Shown here one piece after another: positions 1-6,914 of a stretch of 12,891 bases of DNA (its first letter is position 1; the number at the start of each line of letters is the position of its first letter). Origin of the DNA: CAVUAT01 sp963739545. Its GTDB lineage: Bacteria; Actinomycetota; Thermoleophilia; Solirubrobacterales; 70-9. The notes beneath the pieces are model-generated. The model worked only from the letters and a program-made list of their open reading frames with translations, had not been told where the DNA came from and ran no database searches. The stretch is taken from positions 1 to 12,891 of the forward strand of contig CAVUAT010000006.1 of the NCBI GenBank assembly GCA_963739545.1, given 5' to 3'. A program made the translations under genes and the position numbers.

Positions 1-644
1 TCAACCTCGCCGTCCAGCAGTTCCTCGGCCTCGAGGACAGCCCCGGAGCCCGCGCGTCCTCCTCCACCCCCGAGGATCCTGCACGCGTGGGAGACACGGA
101 CGTCGCGCCTGACCAGGCCCCCGTCAAGGAGCTGGAGCCCAAGAAGGACAAGGGGGACGGGGGTGGAGCCGAGGAGGACTCAAACATCGTGGCGACGACC
201 TTCGGCAAGGAGCTCGCCAAGAAGCTGCGCGCCCGCAAGACGAAGCTGCCGATCTACTACCCGACCAAGCTCGAGTCCGGGAGCGACTACGCGCAGAAGC
301 CGCGCCTTTACAAGATCAACGGCACCGGCGAGGGATCGCCTCCGAATGCTGAGCGCGCCGCGTACAAGTGGGTCTTCTCGCGCCCCACGCTTGGTGAGTA
401 CTACGGCTTCATGGCGACCCGCTGGACGGACCCGCCGATCCTCAAGAACCCCTCCGACGAGAAGGAGATCGGCGACCGGACCTACAAGCTCTACTACGAC
501 GGGGACCGCCTGCGGATGATCGCCTGGCAAACCGACGACGGCTCGTTCTGGGTCTCCAACACACTCGCCCAGTCGCTCTCGGACCGCGAGATGCTCGAGA
601 TCGCCAAGGGCATGACCGAACTGCCGATGCGCCGCAACGGCTGA
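1..644 (+). CDS. C-terminal part of probable LCP (LytR-CpsA-Psr) family protein, 5' end outside window
   Basis: The reading frame is open from the first complete codon (base 3) to TGA at 642-644, so the gene begins before the window. About 213 residues are visible. They start with a stretch reading NLAVQQFLG, then a low-complexity Ser/Pro/Glu/Lys/Gly-rich linker of about 50 residues, then a compact C-terminal domain rich in aromatic residues with segments such as IYYPTKL, GEYYGFMATRW, DPPIL and YKLYYDGDRLRMIAW. The arrangement resembles the C-terminal region that follows the LCP catalytic domain in Solirubrobacterales-like proteins. The catalytic domain itself is not in the window, so the family call rests on resemblance. 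LCP enzymes attach lipid-linked glycans to peptidoglycan outside the membrane, which would suit the nucleotide-sugar genes that follow. A GTG at 87 is not a sensible start because the upstream sequence reads as protein. Confidence 0.5.
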   Translation, partial: NLAVQQFLGLEDSPGARASSSTPEDPARVGDTDVAPDQAPVKELEPKKDKGDGGGAEEDSNIVATTFGKELAKKLRARKTKLPIYYPTKLESGSDYAQKPRLYKINGTGEGSPPNAERAAYKWVFSRPTLGEYYGFMATRWTDPPILKNPSDEKEIGDRTYKLYYDGDRLRMIAWQTDDGSFWVSNTLAQSLSDREMLEIAKGMTELPMRRNG

Positions 645-692
645 ACGCAGCCTGCACGCCGACTCGCCGCTCCTCCTGAGAAGCTACCCGCC

Positions 693-1997
693 GTGAGCGA
701 ACGCGAGCCCATCGGAGTGGTCGGTGCCGGCTGGGTCGGCCTGGTCACCGCTGCCTGCTTCGCAGAGCTGGGGCACCGGGTGGTGGTGCGCGACATACTC
801 CCCGAGAAGATCGGGGCACTGGAGCGTGGACACTTGCCGTTCCATGAGCCCGAGCTCTCCGACCTGATCCGCAAGAACGCCGATCGCCTGACTTTCACGA
901 TCGATATGAGTGACGTGCTCGACGCCGCGCGCCTGTTGTTCGTCTGCGTTCAGACGCCGCCGACGCATTCGGGGGACGCAGACCTTTCTGCGGTCATGCA
1001 CGCTGCGGATGAGATCGGGTCGAGCTCAGACCGGGCGCTCGTCATGAAGAGCACGGTTCCGGTGGGCACGGGCCAGACGATCAAGCGGCGAGCGCCAGGA
1101 CTCGGTTACGTCTCATGCCCAGAGTTCCTGAGGGAGGGCACCGCGGTTCACGACTTCATGAATCCCGACCGCATCGTCGTCGGAGTTGACACTGACGACG
1201 CCTGGGCGGCCGACGCCGTCGCTGCCGTCTACGAGCCGCTGAAAGCTCCGCTCGTTCAAACCGATGTGCCGAGCGCGGAGATGATCAAGCTCGCTTCCAA
1301 CGCATTCCTTGCGACCAAAATCAGCTTCATCAACGAGATCGCAAACGTCAGCGAGGAGGTTGGGGCCGACGTCACCGAGGTCGCCCGGGGTATGGGCCTC
1401 GATGATCGGATCGGGCCGAAGTTCCTCCGTGCCGGCGCCGGCTATTCCGGGAGCTGTCTTCCGAAGGACGTCAGCGGCCTCAAGCAGCTCGCCGGGAACT
1501 CGGGCTATCACTTCCAGCTCCTGAACTCGGTGATCGAGGTCAACGAGCTGCAGAAGCGACGTTTGATCGGAAAACTCGGCAAGCACCTCGGCTCACTCGT
1601 CGGCAAGCGCATCACACTCCTGGGGCTTGCCTTCAAGCCGGACACGGACGACATGCGCGAGGCCGCGAGCCTGGTGCTCGCAGGCCGGCTCGAGAGCGAG
1701 GGCGCGGAGGTGGTCGCCTACGACCCTGTCGCCACCGAACGAGCCAGCGCCCTACTCCCCAACGTCGAAATGGCAGGGTCCGCATTGGAGGCGCTGGCGA
1801 ACGCTGACGCCGCCGTGCTCGTCACCGAGTGGTCCGAGTTCGGGGAACTCGATTGGGGTGAAGTTGCGAAGTCGATGAAGAACCCGCTCGTCGTGGATGG
1901 ACGCAACTTCCTCGACGGTGACGCCATTCACGACGCCGGGATCACATACGAAAGCGTCGGAAGGCCGCCTCGCTTGCGCGGCGAAGGATCGAGCTGA
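693..1997 (+). CDS. ugd: UDP-glucose/GDP-mannose 6-dehydrogenase family protein
   Basis: This 434-residue enzyme would oxidise UDP-glucose to UDP-glucuronate with two NAD+ (or a related NDP-hexose) in the cytoplasm, supplying acidic sugars for envelope polysaccharide. Visible hallmarks are the N-terminal Rossmann loop GAGWVGL (residues 11-17), KSTVPVGTG (119-127), PEFLREGT (143-150, catalytic Glu144), the lysine/asparagine motif IKLASNAF (198-205), and the active-site cysteine Cys255 in GSCLPKD. The C-terminal dinucleotide-like domain has GLAFKPDTDDMREA (311-324). Length is normal for the family. The GTG start has a weak GAGAAG (678-683) nine bases upstream. The stop TGA shares one base with the ATG of the next gene (TGATG), indicating translational coupling. 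Codon use differs from its neighbours, with clearly more A/T in third positions. Substrate (UDP-Glc, GDP-Man or UDP-ManNAc) cannot be fixed from motifs; UDP-glucose is the default. Confidence 0.9.
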   Translation: MSEREPIGVVGAGWVGLVTAACFAELGHRVVVRDILPEKIGALERGHLPFHEPELSDLIRKNADRLTFTIDMSDVLDAARLLFVCVQTPPTHSGDADLSAVMHAADEIGSSSDRALVMKSTVPVGTGQTIKRRAPGLGYVSCPEFLREGTAVHDFMNPDRIVVGVDTDDAWAADAVAAVYEPLKAPLVQTDVPSAEMIKLASNAFLATKISFINEIANVSEEVGADVTEVARGMGLDDRIGPKFLRAGAGYSGSCLPKDVSGLKQLAGNSGYHFQLLNSVIEVNELQKRRLIGKLGKHLGSLVGKRITLLGLAFKPDTDDMREAASLVLAGRLESEGAEVVAYDPVATERASALLPNVEMAGSALEALANADAAVLVTEWSEFGELDWGEVAKSMKNPLVVDGRNFLDGDAIHDAGITYESVGRPPRLRGEGSS

Positions 1998-3037
1998 TGC
2001 AGGCGCTGATCCTCGCCGGGGGCCAGGGGACCCGGCTGCGGCCGCTGACCGAGTCGGTGCCGAAGCCGGTGCTGCCGCTGGCGGGCCGTCCTCACATCGC
2101 CTACGTGATCGACTGGCTCCAGGGCCACGGCGTCGACGACGTCGTCGTCTCCTGCGGCCATCTCGCCGAAGCCGTCCGCGCCGCCCTCGACGGGATCGAC
2201 GGTGGCCCGAGCGTCAGCTTCGCCGAGGAGCCCGAGGCGCGGGGGACGGCAGGGGCGATCCGCTTCGCGGACGACCAGCTGGGCGACCGCTTCCTCGTTC
2301 TGAACGGCGACGTGCTCTGCGACCTCGACCTTTCGGCGATGGTCGCTCAGCACGAGAGCACCGGCGCGGTGGCGACGATCGCCCTCTATCCCGTCGACGA
2401 CCCGAGTGCCTACGGCCTCGTGCGGCGCACCGAGGACGGCGAGATCACGGACTTCCTCGAGAAGCCCGACCCCGCCGAGATCGACACCGACGAGATCAAC
2501 GCCGGTGCGTACTTCCTCGAGCGGTCCGTGCTCGACCTGATTCCTCCGGACGAGGCCGTCTCGATCGAGCGCGAGGTCTTCCCGCGCCTCGTCGGAGAGG
2601 GCCTGTACGGTCGCCGCCTCGATGGCTACTGGATGGACATCGGCACCCCCGATCGCTTCCTGCAGGCGAGCTGGGACATCCTGGAGGGGCGGGTCGACAC
2701 CGTGACGGGCCGCCTCGTCGGCGACGACGGGACGCTGGTCACCGACCCCGCCGGCGTCCACGAGGGCGCGAGCGTGACCGGCCCTGCGCTGATCGAGGCC
2801 GGCGTCACCGTGGGGGAGGGTGCGAGCGTCGGCCCCCGGGCCGTCATCGGCCCGTCCTGCTCGATCGCCGAGGACGCCGATATCTCTGGCTCGGTGCTGC
2901 TCTCGGGATGCACCGTCGGCGCGGGAGCCCGCCTGGACCAGGCGATCGTCTCGGCCGAGGCCGTGATCGCCCCGGGCGCGGCCCCCGAGCCGGGCTCCGT
3001 GATCGCCGAGGGCGAGAGGGTCGGGGCGGCGACATGA
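1997..3037 (+). CDS. Sugar-1-phosphate nucleotidyltransferase with C-terminal left-handed beta-helix (mannose-1-P guanylyltransferase-like)
   Basis: The 346-residue protein would condense a sugar 1-phosphate with an NTP to give an NDP-sugar and pyrophosphate. The nucleotidyltransferase signature LILAGGQGTRLRPLT (residues 4-18) is followed by the conserved KP (23-24), the metal-binding LNGD (102-105), EKP (155-157), NAG (168-170) and the GYWMDIGTPDRF block (210-221) typical of GDP-mannose pyrophosphorylase-type and related enzymes. Residues from about 255 to the end carry imperfect hexapeptide repeats (for example VTVGEGASVGPRAVIG) that would form a left-handed beta-helix. The start ATG overlaps the dehydrogenase stop by one base, and the gene is followed by a sugar-phosphate isomerase. 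Mannose-1-phosphate with GTP is the favoured guess because the neighbouring isomerase can make mannose 6-phosphate, but glucose-1-phosphate with dTTP or UTP is possible. No phosphomannomutase is in the window. Confidence 0.85.
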   Translation: MQALILAGGQGTRLRPLTESVPKPVLPLAGRPHIAYVIDWLQGHGVDDVVVSCGHLAEAVRAALDGIDGGPSVSFAEEPEARGTAGAIRFADDQLGDRFLVLNGDVLCDLDLSAMVAQHESTGAVATIALYPVDDPSAYGLVRRTEDGEITDFLEKPDPAEIDTDEINAGAYFLERSVLDLIPPDEAVSIEREVFPRLVGEGLYGRRLDGYWMDIGTPDRFLQASWDILEGRVDTVTGRLVGDDGTLVTDPAGVHEGASVTGPALIEAGVTVGEGASVGPRAVIGPSCSIAEDADISGSVLLSGCTVGAGARLDQAIVSAEAVIAPGAAPEPGSVIAEGERVGAAT

Positions 3038-3093
3038 GGCCTCACCGGGTCCTGATCAGATTCGGCCGGTCCCGTCGGGAGGTCTCTCGATGA
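3034..3093 (+). CDS. Possible 19-residue coupling ORF between nucleotidyltransferase and isomerase genes
   Basis: A tiny frame reads MRPHRVLIRFGRSRREVSR and stops. Its ATG overlaps the stop of the preceding gene (ATGA, 3034-3037), and its TGA overlaps the ATG of the next gene (ATGA, 3090-3093), so it spans the 52-base gap exactly. The peptide is very basic (6 Arg among 19). The ribosome-binding site of the isomerase (GGGAGG, 3077-3082) lies inside it. It may be a real coupling peptide that keeps ribosomes running through the junction, or a chance frame in GC-rich DNA. It matches no family I know. Confidence 0.25.
   Translation: MRPHRVLIRFGRSRREVSR
3077..3082 (+). promoter_or_regulatory. Shine-Dalgarno site of the PGI/PMI gene
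   Basis: GGGAGG lies seven bases before the ATG at 3090. It is one of the few strong ribosome-binding sites in the window and supports that start. Confidence 0.7.
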
Positions 3094-4115
3094 GCGACCT
3101 CTACGCCGACATCCGCGCCCACGACGCCGATGGCCTGCTAGACACGGTCCTCGCGATGCCCGACCACCTTCGCGACGCACTTTGGCGCATCGAGAGCGCA
3201 CGCCTGGCCCCGATGCCCGACTCCTCGGCGGCGATCGTCTGCGGGATGGGCGGGTCGGCGATCGGGGGTGACCTGGCCGCGGCGGCGCTGGGGAATTTGC
3301 TGACAAAGGAGCTGCTGACCGTCCGCGGCTACGAGCTGCCGTCGTGGGCGCCGGCCGGGGCCGCGGTCCTGTGCTCGAGCTACTCGGGCAACACCGAGGA
3401 GACGCTCGCCTGTTACGCGGCCGGCGAGGCCCTCGGCGCGGACCGTGTCGTCGCCACCACCGGCGGCGAGCTCGCCGACTCGGCGCGGCGCGACGGCGTC
3501 CCGGTCGTCGGGCTGCCCTCTGGGATGCCCCCGCGCGCCGCGGTCGGCTACATGTTCTGCGTCGCCGCGGAGCTCGCCTCGCTGGCCGGGGCGGCACCTG
3601 GCATCCGCACCGAGATCGACGCCGCCGCATCCCACCTGGAGTCCCGCGCCGATGCGATCGGCGCGCGCGCGAAGGAGCTCGCCGACCAGCTCGGCGACGC
3701 CGTCCCCGTCGTCTACGGCGCGGGGCTGACCACGCCCGTCGCATATCGCTGGAAGACCCAGGTCAACGAGAACGGCAAGCTGCCCGCTTTCAGCTCGCCG
3801 CTGCCCGAGGCGAGCCACAACGAGATCGCCGGCTGGGGCGGGGCCCAGGGCCGCTTCGCCTGCGTCCTTCTCACCGACGTCGACCAGCACCCGCGAGAGC
3901 GTCGCCGCTTCGAGGTCACCGCCGAGCTGATCGAGCCGCACGCGGCCGCCGTGGTCGGCGTCGAGGCCGAGGGCGAGACCCGCACCGCTCGTATCCTCGA
4001 GCTCGTGATGCTCGGCGACCTGCTCTCGCTCCACCTGGCGGCGCGGCACGGAGTCGACCCGACGCCGATCGAGGCCATCGACGGCCTCAAGCAGAGGCTT
4101 GGTGACCCGGGTTGA
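3090..4115 (+). CDS. Bifunctional phosphoglucose/phosphomannose isomerase (SIS-domain)
   Basis: The 341-residue protein belongs to the phosphoglucose/phosphomannose isomerase family, which interconverts fructose 6-phosphate with glucose 6-phosphate and mannose 6-phosphate. Two SIS domains are visible. The first has GMGGSAIGGD (52-61) and the phosphate-binding SYSGNTEET (97-105). The PPRA segment is at 147-150. The second has QVNENGK (224-230) and EASHNEIAGW (240-249), which hold the family's catalytic Glu (about 227) and His (243). The C-terminal IEAIDGLK (327-334) resembles the segment carrying the family's conserved Lys. The start is backed by a strong ribosome-binding site. The last bases overlap the TTG start of the next gene. 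In the operon it would feed hexose phosphates to the nucleotidyltransferase, after a mutase encoded elsewhere. A SIS protein of this type also sits near GDP-mannose genes in mycobacteria (Rv3256c region), a comparison from memory. Confidence 0.9.
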   Translation: MSDLYADIRAHDADGLLDTVLAMPDHLRDALWRIESARLAPMPDSSAAIVCGMGGSAIGGDLAAAALGNLLTKELLTVRGYELPSWAPAGAAVLCSSYSGNTEETLACYAAGEALGADRVVATTGGELADSARRDGVPVVGLPSGMPPRAAVGYMFCVAAELASLAGAAPGIRTEIDAAASHLESRADAIGARAKELADQLGDAVPVVYGAGLTTPVAYRWKTQVNENGKLPAFSSPLPEASHNEIAGWGGAQGRFACVLLTDVDQHPRERRRFEVTAELIEPHAAAVVGVEAEGETRTARILELVMLGDLLSLHLAARHGVDPTPIEAIDGLKQRLGDPG

Positions 4116-4507
4116 GCGACGAAGCTGAAATCCGCACACTGATCGAGCGCTGGGCGAAAGCCGTCCACGAAGGGGACCTGGACACCGTGCTCGCCGATCA
4201 CTCCGACGACATCGTGATGTTCGACGTGCCCCCGCCCGAGGACGGCGTGCGCGGCATCGACGCCTACCGAGAGACCTGGCCGCCCTTCTTCGAATGGCAG
4301 GCGAAGGGGGCGTCGTTTGAGATCGTCACGCTCGACGTCACCGTCGGCGAGCACGTCGCCTTCGCGCACGCGCTGCTGCGCTGCGGAACGCAGGAGGAGC
4401 TGGCCGAGGACCCCGAGAACCGCCTGCGCCTGACCATCGGACTGCGCAAGGAAGACGGCCGCTGGGTCGTCACGCACGAGCACCACTCGTTCCCGGACAA
4501 GAGCTGA
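4112..4507 (+). CDS. NTF2-like (SnoaL/DUF4440-type) protein
   Basis: This 131-residue protein has the cone-shaped NTF2-like fold pattern: an N-terminal helix (EIRTLIERWAKAVHEGDLD), a first strand region with DDIVMFDVPPPEDGVRG, a middle helix (YRETWPPFFEW), and paired C-terminal strands ending GRWVVTHEHHSFP. That layout matches SnoaL-like/DUF4440 and SgcJ/EcaC-type proteins. Members act as small isomerases, cyclases or binding proteins, so the substrate is unknown. The start is TTG at 4112, overlapping the isomerase stop by four bases (TTGA), which implies coupled translation. GGTGA at 4101-4105 may serve as ribosome-binding site. It ends seven bases before the convergent arfB stop. Its link to sugar metabolism is positional only. 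Confidence 0.7.
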   Translation: MSDEAEIRTLIERWAKAVHEGDLDTVLADHSDDIVMFDVPPPEDGVRGIDAYRETWPPFFEWQAKGASFEIVTLDVTVGEHVAFAHALLRCGTQEELAEDPENRLRLTIGLRKEDGRWVVTHEHHSFPDKS

Positions 4508-4514
4508 CCGGGAG

Positions 4515-4931
4515 CTAGTCGAGGTCGGGCTTGCGGCGCTCGGCCTTTCGACGCGAGGCTCGCTTCTTCGATTCGAGACGGCGCTCCCTGGCGCCGCGAC
4601 TCGGGCGGGTGGGGCGGCGGCGCTTGGGGCGGTGGAGCGCTGCGGCTATTCGTCCTCCGAGGCGCTCGAGCGCGAGCTCGCGGTTGCGTGCCTGGCTGCG
4701 CGTGTCCTGCGCGACGGCGGTGACGGTGTCGCCGATCAGCTCGGTCAGGCGGCGCTTCTGGGGGTCGTCCAGCGCGGTCGATGCCGCGACGTCGAACACG
4801 GCCTCGATCCGCGACGCGGTGACGTTCGCGTGCTGGCCTCCGGGGCCCGAGGAGCGGCTCGCGCGCAGCTCGACCTCGGACAGCGGGATCGAGACTTGGT
4901 CGTTGACTCGGAGCTCGTCGCGGTCGCTCAT
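4515..4931 (-). CDS. arfB: Alternative ribosome-rescue factor ArfB (YaeJ-type peptidyl-tRNA hydrolase)
   Basis: ArfB releases nascent peptides from ribosomes stalled without a stop codon. The 138-residue product has the release-factor domain-3 signature with the catalytic GGQ at residues 31-33 in SSGPGGQHAN, flanked by VELRASRS and ASRIEAVFDV. It has a long, very basic C-terminal tail (about residues 100-136, rich in Arg and Lys), the part that in E. coli enters the empty mRNA channel. It lacks the stop-codon recognition domains of RF1/RF2, consistent with its length. The segment after the GGQ reads NVTASR rather than the usual NKT-S. The ATG lies one base after the stop of the cyclase gene, so the two are probably one operon. 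It is the only gene here ending in TAG. Confidence 0.9.
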   Translation of the reverse strand: MSDRDELRVNDQVSIPLSEVELRASRSSGPGGQHANVTASRIEAVFDVAASTALDDPQKRRLTELIGDTVTAVAQDTRSQARNRELALERLGGRIAAALHRPKRRRPTRPSRGARERRLESKKRASRRKAERRKPDLD

Positions 4932-4932
4932 C

Positions 4933-5718
4933 TCACTTCGGCGAGACGGCGTAGACCCTGAAGTCCTCCGGGACGCCCTTGGCGTCGAGCAGGGGCCGCG
5001 ACTTGACCTTGAGGCTCTTCGGGTCGACCGACCCGAGTGCGGCGTCGGAGATCAGCAACTCGCCGGCGCCCGCTCCATCGGCGACCCGGGCGGCGATGTT
5101 GACGTCGATCCCGAAGTAGTCCTTGCCGACCTTGCGCGGGCGACCTACGTGGATGCCGGCGCGAATCTGGGGCTCGTAGCCGTCGGCCTCCACCTCGCTG
5201 AGCCGTTCCCGCCCCTCGGCGATCGCCGCGATCGCGCCGGCGGGATCCTTGAACACCGCCATCATCCCGTCGCCGAGACGCTTGACGACGGTGCCGCCGT
5301 TCGACTTGACGGGCGGCTCGATCGCGACGCTGACGTCTCGGAGCAGGTCGAGGGCGGCCTCGTCGCCCGCCGCGAGCGCCCAGTCCGAGAAGTCGACGAG
5401 GTCGGTGAAGGCGATCGCGAGGTCGGTTTTGCCGCGACCACGGCCCTGGGCCTCAGAGATCGACTGCCAGACCTGGAGCGTTCCGAGCCCGGCCTCGCCG
5501 AGGACGCCGGGGCGGTCGGTGCTGATCTCGGAGAGCATTCGGCCCACGGCCTTCGGCTGACGGTCCGCGCCGAGCTCGAGCGGATCGGCGATGCGGCCGT
5601 CGCCCGGCAGCACCGCGCGCAGCGAGCGCACGATCGTCAGCAGCGTCGGGTCGCGGTTGATCTTGCGGCCGGTGGCCGCCAGCGTCTCGATCCGGGTCGC
5701 CTTCCGGGAATCAGCCAT
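4933..5718 (-). CDS. Class III adenylate cyclase
   Basis: The 261-residue protein has a C-terminal class III nucleotide cyclase domain (about 99-258) and an N-terminal region of ~95 residues that I do not recognise. All six key positions are present: metal-binding Asp106 (in FTDLVDF) and Asp150 (in LGDGMMAVF), purine-selecting Lys146 and Asp200, and transition-state residues Asn207 and Arg211 (in VNIAAR). The Lys/Asp pair indicates ATP rather than GTP, so the product should be cAMP. Having a full set on one chain implies an active homodimer. No membrane segment is seen, so it should be cytosolic. The start at 5718 (MADSRK) has AGGAAG (5728-5733) nine bases upstream; the ATG at 5727 would touch that site and the frame open to 5868 would run into the divergent gene. 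It is followed directly by arfB. Confidence 0.85.
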   Translation of the reverse strand: MADSRKATRIETLAATGRKINRDPTLLTIVRSLRAVLPGDGRIADPLELGADRQPKAVGRMLSEISTDRPGVLGEAGLGTLQVWQSISEAQGRGRGKTDLAIAFTDLVDFSDWALAAGDEAALDLLRDVSVAIEPPVKSNGGTVVKRLGDGMMAVFKDPAGAIAAIAEGRERLSEVEADGYEPQIRAGIHVGRPRKVGKDYFGIDVNIAARVADGAGAGELLISDAALGSVDPKSLKVKSRPLLDAKGVPEDFRVYAVSPK

Positions 5719-5758
5719 CGCCAGCATCTTCCTGCATCCGCTCGAGCTCGCGGCCCAT
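5711..5758 (-). CDS. Possible 15-residue leader ORF upstream of the adenylate cyclase gene
   Basis: On the minus strand a short frame reads MGRELERMQEDAGDG. It is preceded by GGAG (5765-5768) at a spacing of six bases. Its TGA (5711-5713) overlaps the cyclase start inside ATGGCTGA, an eight-base overlap. A TTG at 5776 would extend it to 21 residues. The composition (alternating charged residues) is protein-like, so this could be a coupling leader peptide or a remnant of an older N-terminus. No family is recognised and chance is a real alternative. Confidence 0.2.
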   Translation of the reverse strand: MGRELERMQEDAGDG

Positions 5759-5800
5759 CGCCTTCTCCGCGCCCAAGAGTCGCCTGAGCCCGACGCGCCG

Positions 5801-5806
5801 TAAGCT
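5801..5806 (+). promoter_or_regulatory. Putative -10 element, leaderless promoter of second nucleotidyltransferase
   Basis: TAAGCT (TANNNT form) ends nine bases before the ATG at 5816, so transcription would begin at or very near the start codon. No ribosome-binding site is visible. I see no good -35 box. Confidence 0.4.
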
Positions 5807-5815
5807 CCGCCTTCG

Positions 5816-6847
5816 ATGAGGGCGATGATCCTTGCGGCGGGACTGGGCACTCGGCTGCGCCCGCTCACCTACCTGCTGCCGAAACCGATGGCGCCGGTGC
5901 TGAACGTGCCGGTGATGGAGCACATCGTGGTGCTGCTGCGCGCCGCCGGCTTTACCGAAGTGATCACCAACGTCTCCTACATGCCCGAGGCGATTCGCGC
6001 CCACTTCGGCGACGGCGCCGAGTTCGGCATCGAGCTCTCCTACAGCGAGGAGAGCGAGCCCCTCGGCACCGCCGGCGGCGTCGGCAAGGTCCGGGACTTC
6101 CTGGCCGCCGAGGACGACTTCCTCGTGATCTCGGGCGATGCGCTGACCGACATCGACCTCGTCGCGATGCGCGACGCCCACGAGTCGAGCGACGGGATCG
6201 CGACGCTCGCGACCAAGCGGGTCACCGACACGAGCCAGTTCGGAGTCGCGATCAGCGACGCCGACGGGCGGATCCAGGGGTTCCAGGAGAAGCCCGATCC
6301 CGCTGAGGCGCTCTCCGATCTCGCCAACTGCGGCATCTACATGTTCGGCTCCGAGATCTTCGACTACTTCCCCGGCGAGGGCCACCACAGCCCGGCGGGC
6401 GACGACGACCAGCCGGCGGGGTTCGTCGACTGGGCGATGGACGTGTTCCCGGCGCTGCTCGACGGCGACGTCCCCTTCTACTCACACGAGATCGACGCCT
6501 ATTGGAACGACATCGGGTCGATCGACGAGTATCTCCAGGGCAACTTCGACGCGCTCGTGGGCAGGCTCGCCGTCGAGGGCCACAGCCAGGTCGCGGACGG
6601 CATCTACGCCGACGAGGGCTCCGACCTCGACGGGGTCAAGGTGAAGCCTCCGGTCCTGATCGGCTCCGACTGCGCCATCGGCGCCGGCGCGAACCTCCAG
6701 GGCCCGGTCGTGATCGGCGACGGCTGTCGGATCGGGGAGCGCGCAAGGGCGCGAGGCGCAGTCGTGCTCCCCGGCTCCGAGCTGCCGCCCGGAGCGATGG
6801 TGGTCGGCGGCGTCTACGGCGTCCTCCCGGACCGCCGCCTCGGCTGA
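5816..6847 (+). CDS. Sugar-1-phosphate nucleotidyltransferase with C-terminal beta-helix (second paralogue)
   Basis: The 343-residue protein shares the fold of the enzyme at 1997-3037. It has MILAAGLGTRLRPLT (residues 4-18), KP (23-24), SGDAL (106-110, metal-binding Asp), EKP (158-160), NCGIY (171-175) and YWNDIGSIDEYL (229-240), then hexapeptide repeats from about 270 that read VLIGSDCAIGAG and VVIGDGCRIGE. It should make an NDP-sugar from a sugar 1-phosphate, probably GDP-mannose or a related GDP-sugar, but the exact substrate is open. It differs from the other paralogue by an acidic, glycine-rich insertion (about residues 186-201, containing HHSPAGDDDQP) before the GF-DW helix. The start MRAMILAAG is the family-typical beginning. 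It is transcribed divergently from the cyclase and appears leaderless. Confidence 0.85.
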   Translation: MRAMILAAGLGTRLRPLTYLLPKPMAPVLNVPVMEHIVVLLRAAGFTEVITNVSYMPEAIRAHFGDGAEFGIELSYSEESEPLGTAGGVGKVRDFLAAEDDFLVISGDALTDIDLVAMRDAHESSDGIATLATKRVTDTSQFGVAISDADGRIQGFQEKPDPAEALSDLANCGIYMFGSEIFDYFPGEGHHSPAGDDDQPAGFVDWAMDVFPALLDGDVPFYSHEIDAYWNDIGSIDEYLQGNFDALVGRLAVEGHSQVADGIYADEGSDLDGVKVKPPVLIGSDCAIGAGANLQGPVVIGDGCRIGERARARGAVVLPGSELPPGAMVVGGVYGVLPDRRLG

Positions 6848-6914
6848 GTTCCGAGGCGATGACGCGACACCCCGCGCGCCTCCGTCCACATGTGTCCGCT
6901 CACCCTGGGGCCGG

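Noticed and set aside
1897..3093. Long Arg/Pro/Gly-rich frame across the dehydrogenase end and nucleotidyltransferase
   Set aside because: It is the shadow frame of a clear enzyme gene. Only the last 19 codons were kept as a possible mini-ORF.
5719..5868. Upstream extension of the adenylate cyclase to 5868
   Set aside because: It would overlap the start of the divergent nucleotidyltransferase and lacks a ribosome-binding site. The ATG at 5718 has AGGAAG at nine bases.
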